DNA of 64,000 nucleotides from Erodium maritimum (GCA_963921825.1 OY997596.1:6825001-6889000), one strand, 5' to 3'; counted from the stretch's first letter, positions 23,199-34,753 are shown. A program made the numbers and translations. Notes: generated by a model not told the origin, from the sequence alone.

Positions 23199-23516
23199 GG
23201 GGATGAGGAAAAGGGGCCAATAGGCACCCTCCAAGAACTTACAAAATAAGGCGTTTTGATCACGTAGATGCAAAACCCTCCAATTGAGTTGTGTTGTTAA
23301 GCATCATTTTGTCGTTGTCTCGGGGATGAGGAAAAGGGGCCAATAGGCACCCTCCAAGAACTTACAAAATAAGGCGTTTTGATCACGTAGGGGATGAGGA
23401 AAAGGGGCCAATAGGCACCCTCCAAGAACTTACAAAATAAGGCGTTTTGATCACGTATATGCAAAACCCTCCAATTGAGTTGTGTTGTTAAGCATCATTT
23501 TGTCGTTGTCTCGGGG
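23199..23516 (+). repeat. Compound tandem duplication, units A-B-A-A-B
   Basis: Unit A (68 bp, GGGGATGAGG...CACGTA) occurs at 23199-23266, 23322-23389 and 23390-23457. Unit B (about 59 bp, TGCAAAACCC...GTCTCGGGG) follows the first and third A at about 23267-23325 and 23458-23516. The copies are nearly identical, so the duplications are recent. All junctions share GGGG. The unit lies just downstream of the NAC gene's stop codon side. Confidence 0.9.
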
Positions 23517-23889
23517 CTTTATTCATTTTTTTCCTATTGTAATGCCTTGTGAGATTTTATACATGTCTGCATTTGATCCTTAAGGTTATGAAGATGTTAG
23601 GTGAGTCACTCATATGTACTAGCTAACTCTGCCATCCATTAATAAAAGATAGCTTCAACTTTTTTTACTGCATGTTCCACATATAACAAATTAGCATGTG
23701 TTCTATAATCAAGCATGAAATTATTCATATTAACAGTCTAAATTAGACAGACAGTACATACATTTGTGCTCCTTGATCACAGATTAAACGAAACTTTGCA
23801 TGATAATATTGAACAGTATTTGATTTACTGGTACACCTCGCATGTCTTATCTGTGTTTTATTATGTGCAGCCTCTTACCCTTGCTCTCC

Positions 23890-25848
23890 CTACTGTATGT
23901 ATCTATCGGTGAAGGCCATCTCATTTAACTCTTGGAAACCAATACTAGGATCCGGTGGGCTAGAGGTGAAGTAGTTGTCCTGAAACTGCTCTGTGCCATT
24001 CTTAAACGGGGTTGGTTGGATTTGCAGAGGCGGAACTGTTACTTGGGAGCTAACCAGATTGGAGTCATCTGGGTTCGCTGCAAAGCTGTTGAAATTGTTG
24101 CTCTTCTCAAAGCTTCCGCTTGAATTGGTTTTGTTGGGCCACAGAGTGTGACCAGCAAGTATGGTAGCTAGCAGCCTGCAGTCCTTGTATAGATAATCTG
24201 TGATCATGCCATCTTGAGAGGCCGTAATGTCTGGTAAGTATCCTTCCGTTTCTGTGCTACTGCTGTCTTTTACTTGACCTCTCAGTTTCGTTTTGTTGCC
24301 TCTTTGTCGAACCCGGCACAGTACCCAATCATCCAACTGTCACAACAATTTGCAATCTTTTATTCTGGTTAGAGGGTATATAAAGAGACACTGGTTGGAA
24401 AGTAGGAAGCAAATGGGTTAAATGTAAAAACCTACCCTAAGGTATTGGTCACAAACAACAAACTACCCTAAAGTATTGGTCACTATCGGGGACATGTAAA
24501 TGATCTGTGACCAATTCATAAGACATGCAAAAGATTTGTGATCAATTCATAAAGGTATGTAGATGATTTCTGACCAATTCATAAGGCATGTAAATGACAT
24601 GTGACTAAAACATAAAGTCCTTCATTTAACCCTTTTAAACTTTGCGTAGCTTACTGTTCGTAACCAATACATAAAGGTAGGTTCATAACTGTGGTCGACC
24701 TTTTGTGACAAATTCAACATAAAAGGTTTTTTTTTTGACAAAACTTGTATAATTATTTATGAAAAACCGAGTTAGGATATGTGACAAAAACCACCTTTTA
24801 GGTTACATTTTGTAAAAAAAAAAACACCACTTTTAGGTTAGTATATGTGACAAAATGTCGAGGTTGGTTAGGAAGTCCTAATGAAAGGTCAGAGGGCTAA
24901 GAAACAACATTTTCACTAGAAACTTTTAGGCAAATCTGCGAAAAGCGTCCCTCATGTATGACCTTTTCGCAGTTTGAGACCCCGTACAAAAAGTCCTTGC
25001 AACATGTACTCCTCAAGTTCAATTTTTTTGCAGTCATTTTGAAGTCCATTTTTTTTTCAGAACACCAGCTATACCCTTATATTAAAAAGGGAAATTTGCA
25101 AAAAGGACCCTCATGTATGACACTTTGGCAACTTACCTCAGAACTAGCAAGTTCTCTGTATTTTCTTAACACCGTGATAAACAGAGCAACAAAAATGAAA
25201 CTTGAGGATTACAAAGTTGTCAAAGAGTCACACATTAGTCATTTTTCTCAAATTTTCCGAACTTTTATCAGCGTAAAGACCAGTGACAATCAGGAATATA
25301 CTTACTCTCATAGACCCTCTAAACCTGGAGGGTGTGATCAAAGTTGTGTCAGTAAGTCTATACTCGTTCATGACCCAATCTGTCTTAACTCCCTTTGGTG
25401 GGCGGCCGATGTAGAACACCAGAGATTTCTTCACTCCAATGCCGTTCGATCCACAAGAACCTAAAATAGGCTTATCAGTTCCCGTAGCCTTCCAGTAACC
25501 CGAAGCTGCTGCTCTGTTAGGCCTCGTTCCATTAGGATACTTCCTATCTCTTGGACTGAAGAAGTACCACTCCTCTTCTCCAAACAAAGCCTTCTCTATA
25601 AAAACAAACAACACTTGTGTCAATACCCAATGATCATCGATAAAAAAGTAATGAAAAACGATAGACCAGAGTGTAAGAAAGAACAAACTGGGTAGCTCCC
25701 ACGGGTTGTATTTGTAGAGATCTATTTCTGCCATGACTGATGCTGGGAGAGGGTGTGATGTCACTTTGTTTCGTAGGTAATGTACGATGAGCTCTTCGTC
25801 GGAGGGATGGAACCTGAAACCAGGAGGAAACTGGAGACCTGAACCCAT
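23890..25848 (-). CDS. NAC-domain transcription factor, three exons
   Basis: The coding exons are 25689-25848, 25306-25595 and 23890-24336 on the minus strand, giving 298 residues. Intron 1 (93 bp) begins GTTTGTTC and ends TTTTATAG with phase 1; intron 2 (969 bp) begins GTAAGTAT and ends GTGACAG with phase 0. Joining them restores the [11 protein letters not shown] and [11 protein letters not shown] junctions of NAC proteins. The NAC domain covers about residues 6-160: subdomain A starts [16 protein letters not shown], followed by [50 protein letters not shown] and [18 protein letters not shown]. The C-terminal half (about 161-298) is variable and Ser/Asn/Pro-rich, as in NAC activation regions. 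It should bind NAC-recognition DNA in the nucleus as a dimer. The domain resembles the NAP/NAC018/NAC056 group, but I would not assign a name. Confidence 0.93.
24417..25140. repeat. Repeat-like insertions inside NAC intron 2
   Basis: Two blocks make up most of the intron. 24417-24870 contains repeated TATTGGTCAC, ATGTAAATGA and TTAGGTTA(C/G)-type words with A-runs and T-runs. 24900-25140 has two copies of CCTCATGTATGAC about 155 bp apart, each next to a GCAAA(A)-rich run. They look like old MITE-type or simple non-coding insertions, but no clean terminal repeats or TSD were resolved. Confidence 0.45.
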
Positions 25849-25926
25849 TGAAAATAGGGTACTAATCAGTTTCTTGTTCTGGTCACTAGGGAATCAAGTC
25901 TCACTGATTATATCGATCTTAGTTGT

Positions 25927-25932
25927 TATATA
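25927..25932 (-). promoter_or_regulatory. Probable TATA box of the NAC gene
   Basis: On the minus strand CTTATATAAC lies about 80 bp upstream of the NAC start codon at 25848, a plausible distance given a short 5' UTR. Confidence 0.45.
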
Positions 25933-26549
25933 AGGTGCTTTATACGTGCAAATTACATGCAGATGAGGACATGAGATACGATAATAAAAGAGTAGGAGCC
26001 GACTTTATCATGTAGAGGTTTCGTAGGGACTCGTCTGGCTTTATTACCTGTGTGGGAGCTCACATGTTTAACATTTTAATGTTGGGTTATGTTGCTTGTT
26101 CCTAACATGGTTTACTCCGAAGTAGGCCCAAGATTTGTGGTGTTGCATATTCTTTCGTGTATTTTTTTCCTGCAAAGACAGCATGGAGACTAACACGTAA
26201 AACAAACATAACACACAAACATCTGGATTTCCCTTTCAATGCCGAACTTGCAATGTTTAAACCTGTAGTTTTCGCATCTCTATATCACTCCTCTTCTTTT
26301 TGTTATGCTTCGATTAAACTATTCGGATGAAAATGTGCTATACAATTCAATGTGTCAATGTCAGTAGAGAAGTTGTATAAAAGCTCCCCTGAAACGCGAA
26401 AGGAGAAATTTGCAAGATACAGACTTAAAACACGAAACATAAATGCATCAAACCGAACGTGACGCAAAAACTCAAACCCAACCAAGACTCCTAAATGGAT
26501 TTCAGGGAACTCCGACAACACATCACATGCATTCTAAACCATTCCGAGA

Positions 26550-27287
26550 GTGAAAACTCAAAAACTTTCAGCCAAACAGCCTTACCAACCTGAGCGGTTG
26601 ATGGCTGAATACTTCGCTCCTACTCCGGTGTACAACGAACATGAATTTTGGCGTTGTTACCGAATGTCGAGAGAATTGTTCCTACGAATCATGGATGCAA
26701 TGAGTGAGCGGTATGCATACTTTCGTCAACGACCTGATGCTAGAGGGAAAGTCGGATTCTCTCCACACCAGAAATGCACGGTCGTACTTTGTCAGCCCTG
26801 TTACGGAATGCGCGCTAATACCGTTGACGAGTATTTACGAGTGATAGAGAGCACTACTTTGGAGTGCGTTAGAAAGTTTTTCTTGGGCGTCATCAAGATT
26901 TTCGGACGAACATATTAAGGATTCCAGACCGAGGAAGATGTTCTCTATTTGTTGGAAATCAACGAAGCTTCCGGCTTCCCGGGATTATAAGGAGTCTCGA
27001 CTGCATGCTCTGAGATTAGAAGGATTGTCCGGTGGCACGGGCTGCACAACTCTCAAGCAACGACCACGACAACGTCCCCGCAAACGTTCTAGAAGCCATT
27101 GCATCCCAAGACCTGTGGATATGATATGCTTTTTCAGAACACTGGGGTCCAAGACATCAACGTGCTGATTAGGTCAACATTGTTTTCCCAAGCAGTTCAA
27201 GGCTTCGTTTCACAGGTTAAGTTTAAGGTCAACGACCACGAATACGAAACCCCTTATTACTTGACAGATAGAATTTATCCTCCTTGA
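26550..27287 (+). pseudogene. PIF/Harbinger transposase, N-terminal two-thirds, broken
   Basis: The frame from 26550 carries the N-terminal part of plant Harbinger transposases: HEFWRCYRMSRELFLRIMDA, then a helix with GMRANTVDEYLRVIESTTL. After a stop near 26918 it continues in other frames. The first catalytic aspartate region RSLDCM is at about 26990, then LEAIASQDLWI near 27090 and the second catalytic region (INVL) near 27155. It ends with YYLTDRIYP at about 27280. The C-terminal part with the catalytic glutamate is missing. At least three frame breaks make it non-functional. No terminal repeats were identified. Confidence 0.8.
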
Positions 27288-27289
27288 AC

Positions 27290-28042
27290 TTCATTTGTGG
27301 AAACAATATCCAGATTACAAACTGGAGCATGCCTGTCCGGCACCTTAAACCAGAACTATAACCCAAACCAAGGGTACACATAGGTCAACTAACCCAAATT
27401 TTGCTGACAAGTAGAAAACAATACAGAAGGTCTCAACATAACCAGATTTATCTAACTTGAAGTACAACCAAGGCCCAATAAAGAGCAACCAAACTAACAG
27501 ACAAATCATTCTAGTCATTTGTATCACACAAAGTTTAGTCTTCATATTTCTTTAGTATTTCTCAGTGTGGATATTGATATACTGAGTAATGCTGGGCAAT
27601 ACGTTCACGTTGCTGTTGAAATGGAGCAGCTGTAGCAGTGCGATTGAACGGAGACAAATCGATAAAACCCAGGTCCTCTTTTGTCTGTAAATGTAAAGGA
27701 ACCTACTTTTGAACTCTTGTCTGTGTTTCAACTTTGATCAACATTTGCAAAACTTACCTTGTTTCAATCGATTGATTAGCGTCGTGTTCTGCACAAGTGA
27801 ATATGGAACTCTTGTTGTGAACGTCTGACTCAGGTTCTTATTTCGTACCCTTTGTTAATTAGGAATGAAAACTTCACATCTTACATGACGAGGATCATTA
27901 AAGAAAAGGGCCACTTGCATGGATTTTTGTGGTCGTCTATGGCTTCTTTAGTGCCAAACTAAATGCATGCCAACATCTTGGGAAGGCTGAAATTGGCACT
28001 ACTAGTATCTATATTTTTAAATTAGTTGACTAATGGAGGTCA
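27290..28042. other. No recognisable gene
   Basis: I see only short frames and no repeat boundaries between the Harbinger remnant and the retroposon at 28059. Confidence 0.5.
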
Positions 28043-28058
28043 CAAAGCGAATCTTCTT

Positions 28059-29429
28059 TTTTGATCGACGAAAGCATATTTAAATTAACCTCAATTCCGA
28101 GGTGGAAAAGGTTACAAAAAAGACACAATCTCACTACAAATTGCGAGAAACAACAGACAAGACTCAAATCTAAATCAAAGATCAGTACAAGAGAAAAAGA
28201 GGTTTAATCCAGTGTTTGAAGAAAATCATGAATGAGCCAATTTGATGGTGTCCAAGTGAAGTTAGCCGAGATGCATGTCTGGCCAAGAGATGTTGATGTT
28301 CAACAAGTGAGAAGCTGCAAGCGAGGGGCTTCTAAAAGGAGGTAGGACTCGACCATGTCTTCAACTGAGTCCTAGTAGCCCTGAGGGGGAGAACGATCTC
28401 TTGTACTGGCTCTCAGCCAGAGAAAAGAACCTGTCAAAGTTTCACAACAAATAGAAAACAGAAACACAGTACCCCATCCACAAACCTCAGCTATAGGAAC
28501 CTAAAAAGGAACCTAGTAACCAATCAACATTAGTTACAACCCAGAAAGGGGGCCAGGATAAAACCAAACCAAACACACCCCGAATCACAAAAAACTTAAC
28601 ATATTCACTACCAAAAATTTCTTCGGATTAGCCAAGGGCCAAAATCCACACAGAGGCCAACACCAAATGTGAGGACCCGTCCTCACAGCGAGGACGAGAA
28701 CCGAAGACTAGAAGGAAGGAAGAAGAAAAGCTTAGGGGATAAGGGGAGTGAGGGAGGTAAGAACCAAGAAAGATACAAACAGTAGGTTGAAGATCCTTCT
28801 TAGTCTTCCAAGAGGTAAGGGGGAGGGGGTAACCATGGAAAGAACCACCGGAGAGCAGCGCCAACAAACTGAAAGCCCGAAACCCGAACCCAATCGGAGC
28901 AGCAACCCAGAAAGGCAGCCCAAGCCGGAGCGGTCCAGATCTGTCGAGAAGAGGACAGATCCGAGCAAGAGACGGTGTAAACGAGGGCCAAGCCGGAGTC
29001 GAGGGCCTGAGAGCCTAAAACCCGAGTGCCGGAGTCATGAAGGTGGACGGAGGAGCGACGCCTGTGTGAGAAGGAGACCATGGCCGGAGTCGAGGGCCAT
29101 GGCCAGAGTCGGGGGCCTGAGTGCGGGCGGAGAGTGGGGGAGCGGCGGAGGTCGCCAGGAAGCGGCAGAGAGTGGCGGCGAGCGGCGGATCTGGGCGAGG
29201 AGCGGCAGCCGGACCGAAGACGGAGGGCGGAGCAGGGCGAGGAGCGGCGGCGGGGGATGGAAAAAGAAGAGAAGATAAACGGGGGGAGGACACGAGGGCC
29301 TCGCCGGCAACGATCCAAGCCGAAGCTTGAGACCGGAGCCGGCGAGAAAGAAGAGGGGCGGCGGAGGACTTGTAGATCTAGGGTTTGGCTTCAGAGGAGA
29401 GAAGAGAGATTGCGCTGGTTGTCGTGGGT
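28059..29429 (-). mobile_element. LINE-tailed, GC-rich retroposon with 16-17-bp TSD
   Basis: 1,371 bp. The low-coordinate end is a T-run followed by GATCGACGAAAGCATATTTA, the reverse of a typical plant LINE 3' end with poly(A). Flanks are CAAAGCGAATCTTCTT (28043-28058) and CAAAGCAAAATCTTCTT (29430-29446), a TSD with one small difference. The 5' half (about 28850-29400) is extremely GC-rich. Its minus frame 29318-28800 (172 codons) is Ser/Arg/Pro-rich with no recognised domain. There is no reverse transcriptase, so the unit must have been copied by another LINE's machinery. Confidence 0.7.
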
Positions 29430-29446
29430 CAAAGCAAAATCTTCTT

Positions 29447-29834
29447 CAATTCGTCATTACATTCACCATTATGCTTTTAAGAGCGCATTCAACGGTCGGC
29501 GTAGAGTTGTTATAGGCGTGTTATCGTAGGCGTTGCAACGACGTGATGCAACGGTTAGCCATGGTAGGCACTGTGGTTTGGGATGCTGTTGCAAGGGGTC
29601 GCCTCAGAAGGCTGCAATGACAAAACTAGCCAGTGCAGGCCCAACGGCTAGTCGGTGGGCCAATCCCACGCCGACGCGTGACAACTCAGAATAAAAACGA
29701 AAAATGATCTTAGAGTATTGGTCACGTACATTTGGCTACCTTAAAATGTAGATCATTATTGGTCACGTACGTTTGGCTACCTTAAAATATTCTCAACATA
29801 AAAGTTATCTTGAGAATATTTTTTAACCCTTCAA
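29447..29834. other. No gene; short direct repeat
   Basis: A segment reading TATTGGTCACGTAC, TTTGGCTACCTTAAAAT occurs twice about 41 bp apart (near 29716 and 29757). Nothing else was recognised. Confidence 0.5.
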
Positions 29835-29838
29835 TTTT

Positions 29839-31690
29839 TTTTGGATAAGATCGAAAAATTTTATTTAGAAAAAAGTCAGATTCAAGAAGATTCTAACCAA
29901 AAGAAACCATTACAAAAGAGCTCTCATAGGGAGCTGCTGTAACAATCCCCGAAAAAAACAACAAAAAAGAGATACTAAATCAATCATTAGTGACCCACTC
30001 TTCACCTTCCGAAGTCATGGTCGGATCATCGAAAGCTTTACCTGCATGTGCTAACTGATCAGCTTGTGTTTGTAAGCAGCTTGAGCGATACCTGTGGTTA
30101 GTAGCTTGAGTCTACAAGACCTGTTTGTCAATATCCACAGGGTTTACAACTCTCTACCGACTCAAAGAATTGACTGGTTGGGTTTGAATAGTGTAGTAAT
30201 CCCCTAAGAACTTAGGAGGCCGACTTTGAAGATTCGAAGCTCTGGAAGGTTGCTTCGAATGACGACCTTCGTTCTTCGAAGGTTGAAGGAGAACCTCCTT
30301 CCACGGACTACACTGGTGACTTCCGGATGGCTCACTCAAAGCCACCGGTTGGGACTGACCCTCTGATCGGTCATCACCCTGAAAATGATCCAAAGGAGCG
30401 GACGACATAAGCTCAATGACTTTGGTACCCAAACCAGAAATTGGTGGACATGCGTTTGTATTGCCCATATTAACATCAACTGGACTGAACCGGATTGGGT
30501 TCAAACCAGGCCCAACCACAGGCCCAGCCGGCTCCACCCCAGACAAATCAACGCGTGAACGATCAACAAATGCCTCATCTGAAACTTGCTCCGTACCTAT
30601 GACTGGTTCAGAAATAAATGGGCTCAAAATAGGCCCAAGTCCTGGTCCCGTGTTAAGAATCAGCTCAGCCACCTCCATCCTCTCAACAACATCGTCTTCC
30701 TCGTGAGATCGACCTATGAATCTATCAGAGACGATATCTCTTATCGCTCAGATCAAAGAGAGATTTAGAGTTTGAATTCCCAAAAGGTATCGCACGCAAA
30801 ATTTGAACTCGGAATCATGAGAGACTCGAGAATCTCGGGGTCACGATCCTCGACCAATTGCGAATCATTTTGACCCGATGGAAGATCAACGTTCCGAAGA
30901 GAAAACTCCGGTGACCCGCCGGTGAGGCTTACGACCGCCCCACCCGTACCCTTCAACAACAAGGGGACGTTTTCTCCCACGACCTTTCTGATGCTCTGTT
31001 TCAGAGGGATCGTCACCGGTTGGGACTTCTGGTGTCGGGAAATTGCTACAAACAACCTAAAACCATTGATCTTATAACCGTTAAGACTAGTGACAGCCTG
31101 ATTAACCTCTTCCTTTGACCGATAACTCACGAAGCTGAAAAATTTCCTTTACGATTAGTGCGGGACAAAACAGAGGAATGTAAGATTTCCCTATAGGTAC
31201 CAAAAACATTGCAGACCCAATCATTCTCAATACCATAAGGTAAGTTGCAAATGAAGACTTCATTCTCTTGTAGTTGAAACTTCGAACGATGTCGTGCTTT
31301 AGGACCCATCATCCTCTCCTTGCTAACCGGAACAACAAGGGCACCGGAGTCTCCACTCGGCACACTGACAATGTTCAGATCTTGTGGAACAGTCTCCACC
31401 TTGGTTGTAGTCTCCATTGGAGTGGAGGCACGAACCTCCTTTCCTTACTGCTGACGTTGGGTCTAGCGAGAGAGACCCTCAGACGAAGCTTTTGATCTCT
31501 GGACCTTTGGTTTAGTCGCACCCTGAGCAGGATCGTGCCTACCAAGCCTTGCTACATAAGATGCCTTACGGAGTATTTTGCAATACTCATCGTACAAAGC
31601 CAATAACTCCTTACCGAAAGCTGGAAAAGAGAGAGCTTTCATTTTTGCATCACATATACTGTACTCTTTGAGAGTGTAGTCTTAGAACAC
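29839..31690 (-). mobile_element. RRM-encoding LINE-like retroposon without RT
   Basis: A minus-strand unit ends in a T-run at 29835-29842 followed by GGATAAGATCGAAAAATTTT, a LINE-type 3' end read in reverse. It contains one decayed frame with an RNA-recognition motif (30154-31642) and then goes directly into the tail; no endonuclease, reverse transcriptase, zf-RVT or RNase H is present. A possible 13-bp TSD (ACCCTTCAATTTT at about 29830 and ACCCCTCAAATTT at about 31692, 11 of 13) brackets it, but I regard that as tentative. Confidence 0.55.
30154..31642 (-). pseudogene. RRM-containing ORF1-like protein, decayed
   Basis: The start is at 31642 (MKALSFPAFGKELLALYDEY). A stop and frame change follow near 31460, then the frame from 31417 shows the first RRM strand EVFICNLPYG (RNP2). 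A one-base frameshift near 31140 separates it from the second half FVSYRSKEEVNQAVTSLNGY and GFRLFVAIS (RNP1 region and last strands). A further break lies near 30760. The remainder is a Gly/Pro/Ser-rich linker containing ILNTGPGLGPILSPF. RRM domains bind RNA; in plant L1-type LINEs such a domain is found in ORF1. I infer an ORF1 origin from the layout and the LINE tail. Confidence 0.65.
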
Positions 31691-31784
31691 ACCCCTCAAA
31701 TTTGATTACAAGAACTCTAAAATGTCATGGGTGTCTTTTGGTTAGTATCTTGATAACATAATTTATGTATGAAACACGATTTAT

Positions 31785-32252
31785 GGATTTGGTATGCGTT
31801 TTTTGGGATCGTTGGCTCAAACAACGACATCAACGTCCTCAACAACATCCACTTATTCAACGACGCTTTCTATGGTCGTGAGCTTGTCGTGGCGTACGAG
31901 ATCAACGACCATCGTTACGACCGACCTTATTATTTGGGTTGACGACATTTATCTATCATGGAGTCGGTTCGTGAAGTCTATTAGCCATCCTTATACTCGC
32001 AAAGAGAAGTTTTTTCCTAAAGTCCAAGAAGGATATTTAACGGGTTTTCGGAGTCGTGCAAGCTCGTTGGCATATCATTTCTCGTCCCGCTCGTGCCTGG
32101 AGCAAGTATACTTTAGCTGATATCATGCTAACTTGTATCATTCTACACAACATGATTGTAGAGGATGAACGTGATCGGGACAAAGCAGGAGATGACGAGT
32201 TGTTTGGACACCACCTGAACGATGGCACCAAGGAGGACCCTTGGCCTACTTA
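31785..32252 (+). pseudogene. PIF/Harbinger transposase, C-terminal part, broken
   Basis: It starts at the second catalytic aspartate segment (NNDINVLNNIHLFND, about 31815-31860), then runs through a broken ..HRYDRPYYLG. The C-terminal part is in two frames: SWSRFVKSISHPYTRKEKFF and then ARWHIISRPARAW followed by TLADIMLTCIILHNMIVEDE. It overlaps in protein position with the end of the remnant at 26550-27287, so the two come from separate copies, not from one gene split by an insertion. Confidence 0.8.
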
Positions 32253-32255
32253 GAC

Positions 32256-33030
32256 TACTTGGATGCTAGACTCAGTGTCACAAATGATCGGATACATTGG
32301 TAACTACAAGTGGACCTTATTGAGCATAAATGGGGTCGATTTGGAGCGCTTAACCATTCTGACGACGAGTAAAGATATATTTTTATATTCAACACTTGTA
32401 TACTTGATAGTTTGTAGGATTCAGGTGACAATGGACGTGTGTCCATCAAAGCAAGTTCTATCACTCTCACAGAATCAACAAGGAACCAGACTGCTCGGAC
32501 TTGTCGCAGATCGACAGGGATGCACATTTTAACTAGAACAAGTATTTTTCCCTGGGAAGAGGGGTGTGAGACATATGAAGTAGCCTCACTGGTCATCATC
32601 ATAGCCCTATAGCACCATGGGATTTTCTGAGGAGTCACTCCTCAGCCTATGTAGAAGAGGATTCCGCTGTTCTCCAACCTCTTATTTTTCCTAATTTACT
32701 CCTCTTTGAAAACATAATGAACAAAAAAACAAAAACTAGAATTATAATAGACTATATAAAATTAAATAAAAAGATAATATTGGATGAATACTTTTCTCAT
32801 ACAAAAAAGATCTTATTATCAGAACTACCTCGTGTTAGGTTTGGAAGTACGCCTGTGAAGATAAAAGTACAGACGCGGCACTCTTGCCAAGTCGTATAAG
32901 AATCATTTGATAGACACATGGTGCATGGTACCTAGGAATAAACAAAATTATCTGACCTTGAAAGTGTGAATAGTTTGTGTATGAAGATAATATATATGTA
33001 ATAAGAATGGAAGGGTGGTGTACATGTATC
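32256..33030. other. Spacer upstream of the first lectin gene
   Basis: No gene was recognised. It is AT-rich with short frames. The last 100 bp before 33122 is the probable core promoter. Confidence 0.5.
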
Positions 33031-33040
33031 TATATATATA
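33031..33040 (+). promoter_or_regulatory. Probable TATA box, first lectin gene
   Basis: TATATATATA lies about 82-91 bp upstream of the start codon. The surrounding GGTGGTGTACATGT and CATAAGCAG words recur upstream of the second lectin gene, which supports a shared ancestral promoter. Confidence 0.5.
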
Positions 33041-33121
33041 ACATAAGCAGATGAAGTAACGAAAGCAATAGCAATTGTAAGATCAAGTGCATTAGCAAAA
33101 AAGAAAAAGAAAAATAAAAGT

Positions 33122-34534
33122 ATGGCATCATCATTGCCGATGTTCGTGGTGCTGCAGTCGAAACACAACGGCAAGTACTTGGAGTGCCTCAAGGAAGAAG
33201 GCGAGTACCACGGCTACGTCCGGTGCACCGGTGTGGATGTTCACAGCGCTCAGTCAAAGTTCCAAGTGGAACGGGCGGCCACCGATTCCCAGTTGGTGCA
33301 CCTCCGATGTTGTTACAACAACAAGTTCTTGGTGTCATTCACCGAAGATTACAATTACATTGTATCGGAAGCCGACAAGCGTGAGGAAGACCAATCCAAA
33401 TGGACCTGTACATTGTTTCAGCCCATTCCCGTCGGCAACGATTACGCGTTCAAGCACGTCGGCACCGGCAATTACGCCGCGCTGGTGAAGATCGGAGGCA
33501 AGAGTGCTAAAGACTATTTGGTGTATCCCGAATCGGAAGACCTGAATTCGATCGAAACCGACGTGTTCAATGTCATTGATTGGAAGCTGCTCGTGGTACT
33601 GCCCCGACGCGTCGCGTTCAAAGGAGACAATGGAAGCTACCTCACCGCAAGCTACCTCGGGGGGCCACACCATTTCCTGCATTTCGGAGCATCTGACAGC
33701 GGCGACGCGGGTGCGGCGCACGAGGTTTATCCGAACCCGGACGGGAGCATCCGCCTCCTCTCGGCCTATCACCGTCAATTCTGGAGGCGTAGCCCTAACT
33801 GGATTCTGGCTGACTCAGACGACATGTCTGTCACCAACACAGAAACCAACTTCTGGCCCGTCAAGATCGACGACAAGACCATCGCCCTCCGTAACTTGGG
33901 GAACGACCACTTTTGCAAGAGGCTCACCGCTGATGGAAAGACCAACTGTCTTAATGCCACTGAATCGACTATTTCCAAAGAAGCCCGACTCGAAGTGACG
34001 GAGCTTGTTCTTTCCAGAGAAATCTACAATGTCGAGTTTCATCCGGCGCGTGCTAAGATATACAACGAACATGCCGTGGTGATGGGCTCGGGAGCAGCCT
34101 CCAATACCACCGACAAGGAAAACTCTATAAACGTTAAGGTGGTACGTAAGGAGAGCGAGACCACTAGCTGGAAAGCAAGTGTTTCTATGACTTTGGGGGT
34201 AAAAACTACATTGGTGACTAAAGTTCCTCTGATTGCGGAAGGCAAGATTGAAATTTCCGCCCAACTGAGTGCCGGCTACGAATGGGGTAAAGTCAGTACG
34301 AAGGAGAATACAATTGAGACCACGTTAACGACTTTAGTGCCGCCGATGACCAAGGTTACAGTTTCTGCTGTAGGAAGCACCGCCACGTGTGATGTTCCTT
34401 ACTCCTACACTCAAACCGACACCCTCATGGATGGAACAAAACGTACTTCTGAGATGGAAGACGGCATGTACTCCGGGATCAACAGTTTCAACGTCACTTA
34501 TGAAATCAAGCACGAAAAAATAGGCGTTAACTAA
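33122..34534 (+). CDS. Amaranthin-like lectin with aerolysin-like domain (1)
   Basis: A 470-residue protein in a single exon. Residues about 5-150 and 155-300 are two agglutinin (amaranthin-type) domains with parallel landmarks: LPMFVVLQSKHNGKYLECL in the first and LLVVLPRRVAFKGDNGSYL in the second. Residues about 301-470 form an aerolysin/ETX-type pore-forming-like domain. It is rich in Thr, Ser and Val, alternates beta strands (KVTVSAVGSTATCDVPYSY) and has a central amphipathic segment near 350-385. No signal peptide or membrane segment is visible, so it is probably cytosolic or nuclear. The same architecture is known from wheat HFR-2 and other plant proteins linked to insect or stress defence; that role is inference here. 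The start is the first ATG of the unit. It is paralogous to 54350-55780. Confidence 0.9.
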   Translation: MASSLPMFVVLQSKHNGKYLECLKEEGEYHGYVRCTGVDVHSAQSKFQVERAATDSQLVHLRCCYNNKFLVSFTEDYNYIVSEADKREEDQSKWTCTLFQPIPVGNDYAFKHVGTGNYAALVKIGGKSAKDYLVYPESEDLNSIETDVFNVIDWKLLVVLPRRVAFKGDNGSYLTASYLGGPHHFLHFGASDSGDAGAAHEVYPNPDGSIRLLSAYHRQFWRRSPNWILADSDDMSVTNTETNFWPVKIDDKTIALRNLGNDHFCKRLTADGKTNCLNATESTISKEARLEVTELVLSREIYNVEFHPARAKIYNEHAVVMGSGAASNTTDKENSINVKVVRKESETTSWKASVSMTLGVKTTLVTKVPLIAEGKIEISAQLSAGYEWGKVSTKENTIETTLTTLVPPMTKVTVSAVGSTATCDVPYSYTQTDTLMDGTKRTSEMEDGMYSGINSFNVTYEIKHEKIGVN

Positions 34535-34736
34535 ATACCTATGTGCCCCACAGTTCGAGCCAACACTTGTCTTAGACGGTTGTCCTTCCAACACTTTTAC
34601 TCGTTCTCCCTATGCTTTAATAATGGCTTATTGCATACGCTAAATGTAATCGCGTTCCTTGCGAAAATGGCTTGTTTCTTTTTCCACGTGTTGTGCTCAT
34701 TCCCCAAATTGTTATTTTTTTCTGTGTTTTTTTATC

Positions 34737-34742
34737 AATAAA
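34737..34742 (+). promoter_or_regulatory. Polyadenylation signal, first lectin gene
   Basis: AATAAA lies 203 bp after the stop codon. A MITE begins only 12 bp downstream, so the cleavage site may fall inside the inserted element. Confidence 0.55.
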
Positions 34743-34753
34743 AGTTTTATTTT

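Noticed and set aside
26550-32252. One Harbinger transposase gene split by a 4.5-kb insertion
   Set aside because: The two pieces overlap in protein position (both contain the second catalytic region and the PYYL segment), so they are two separate partial copies.
33335-33778. Minus-strand 147-codon frame
   Set aside because: It is a shadow of the first lectin gene on the opposite strand. The same applies to frames at 33815-34264 and 54788-55318.
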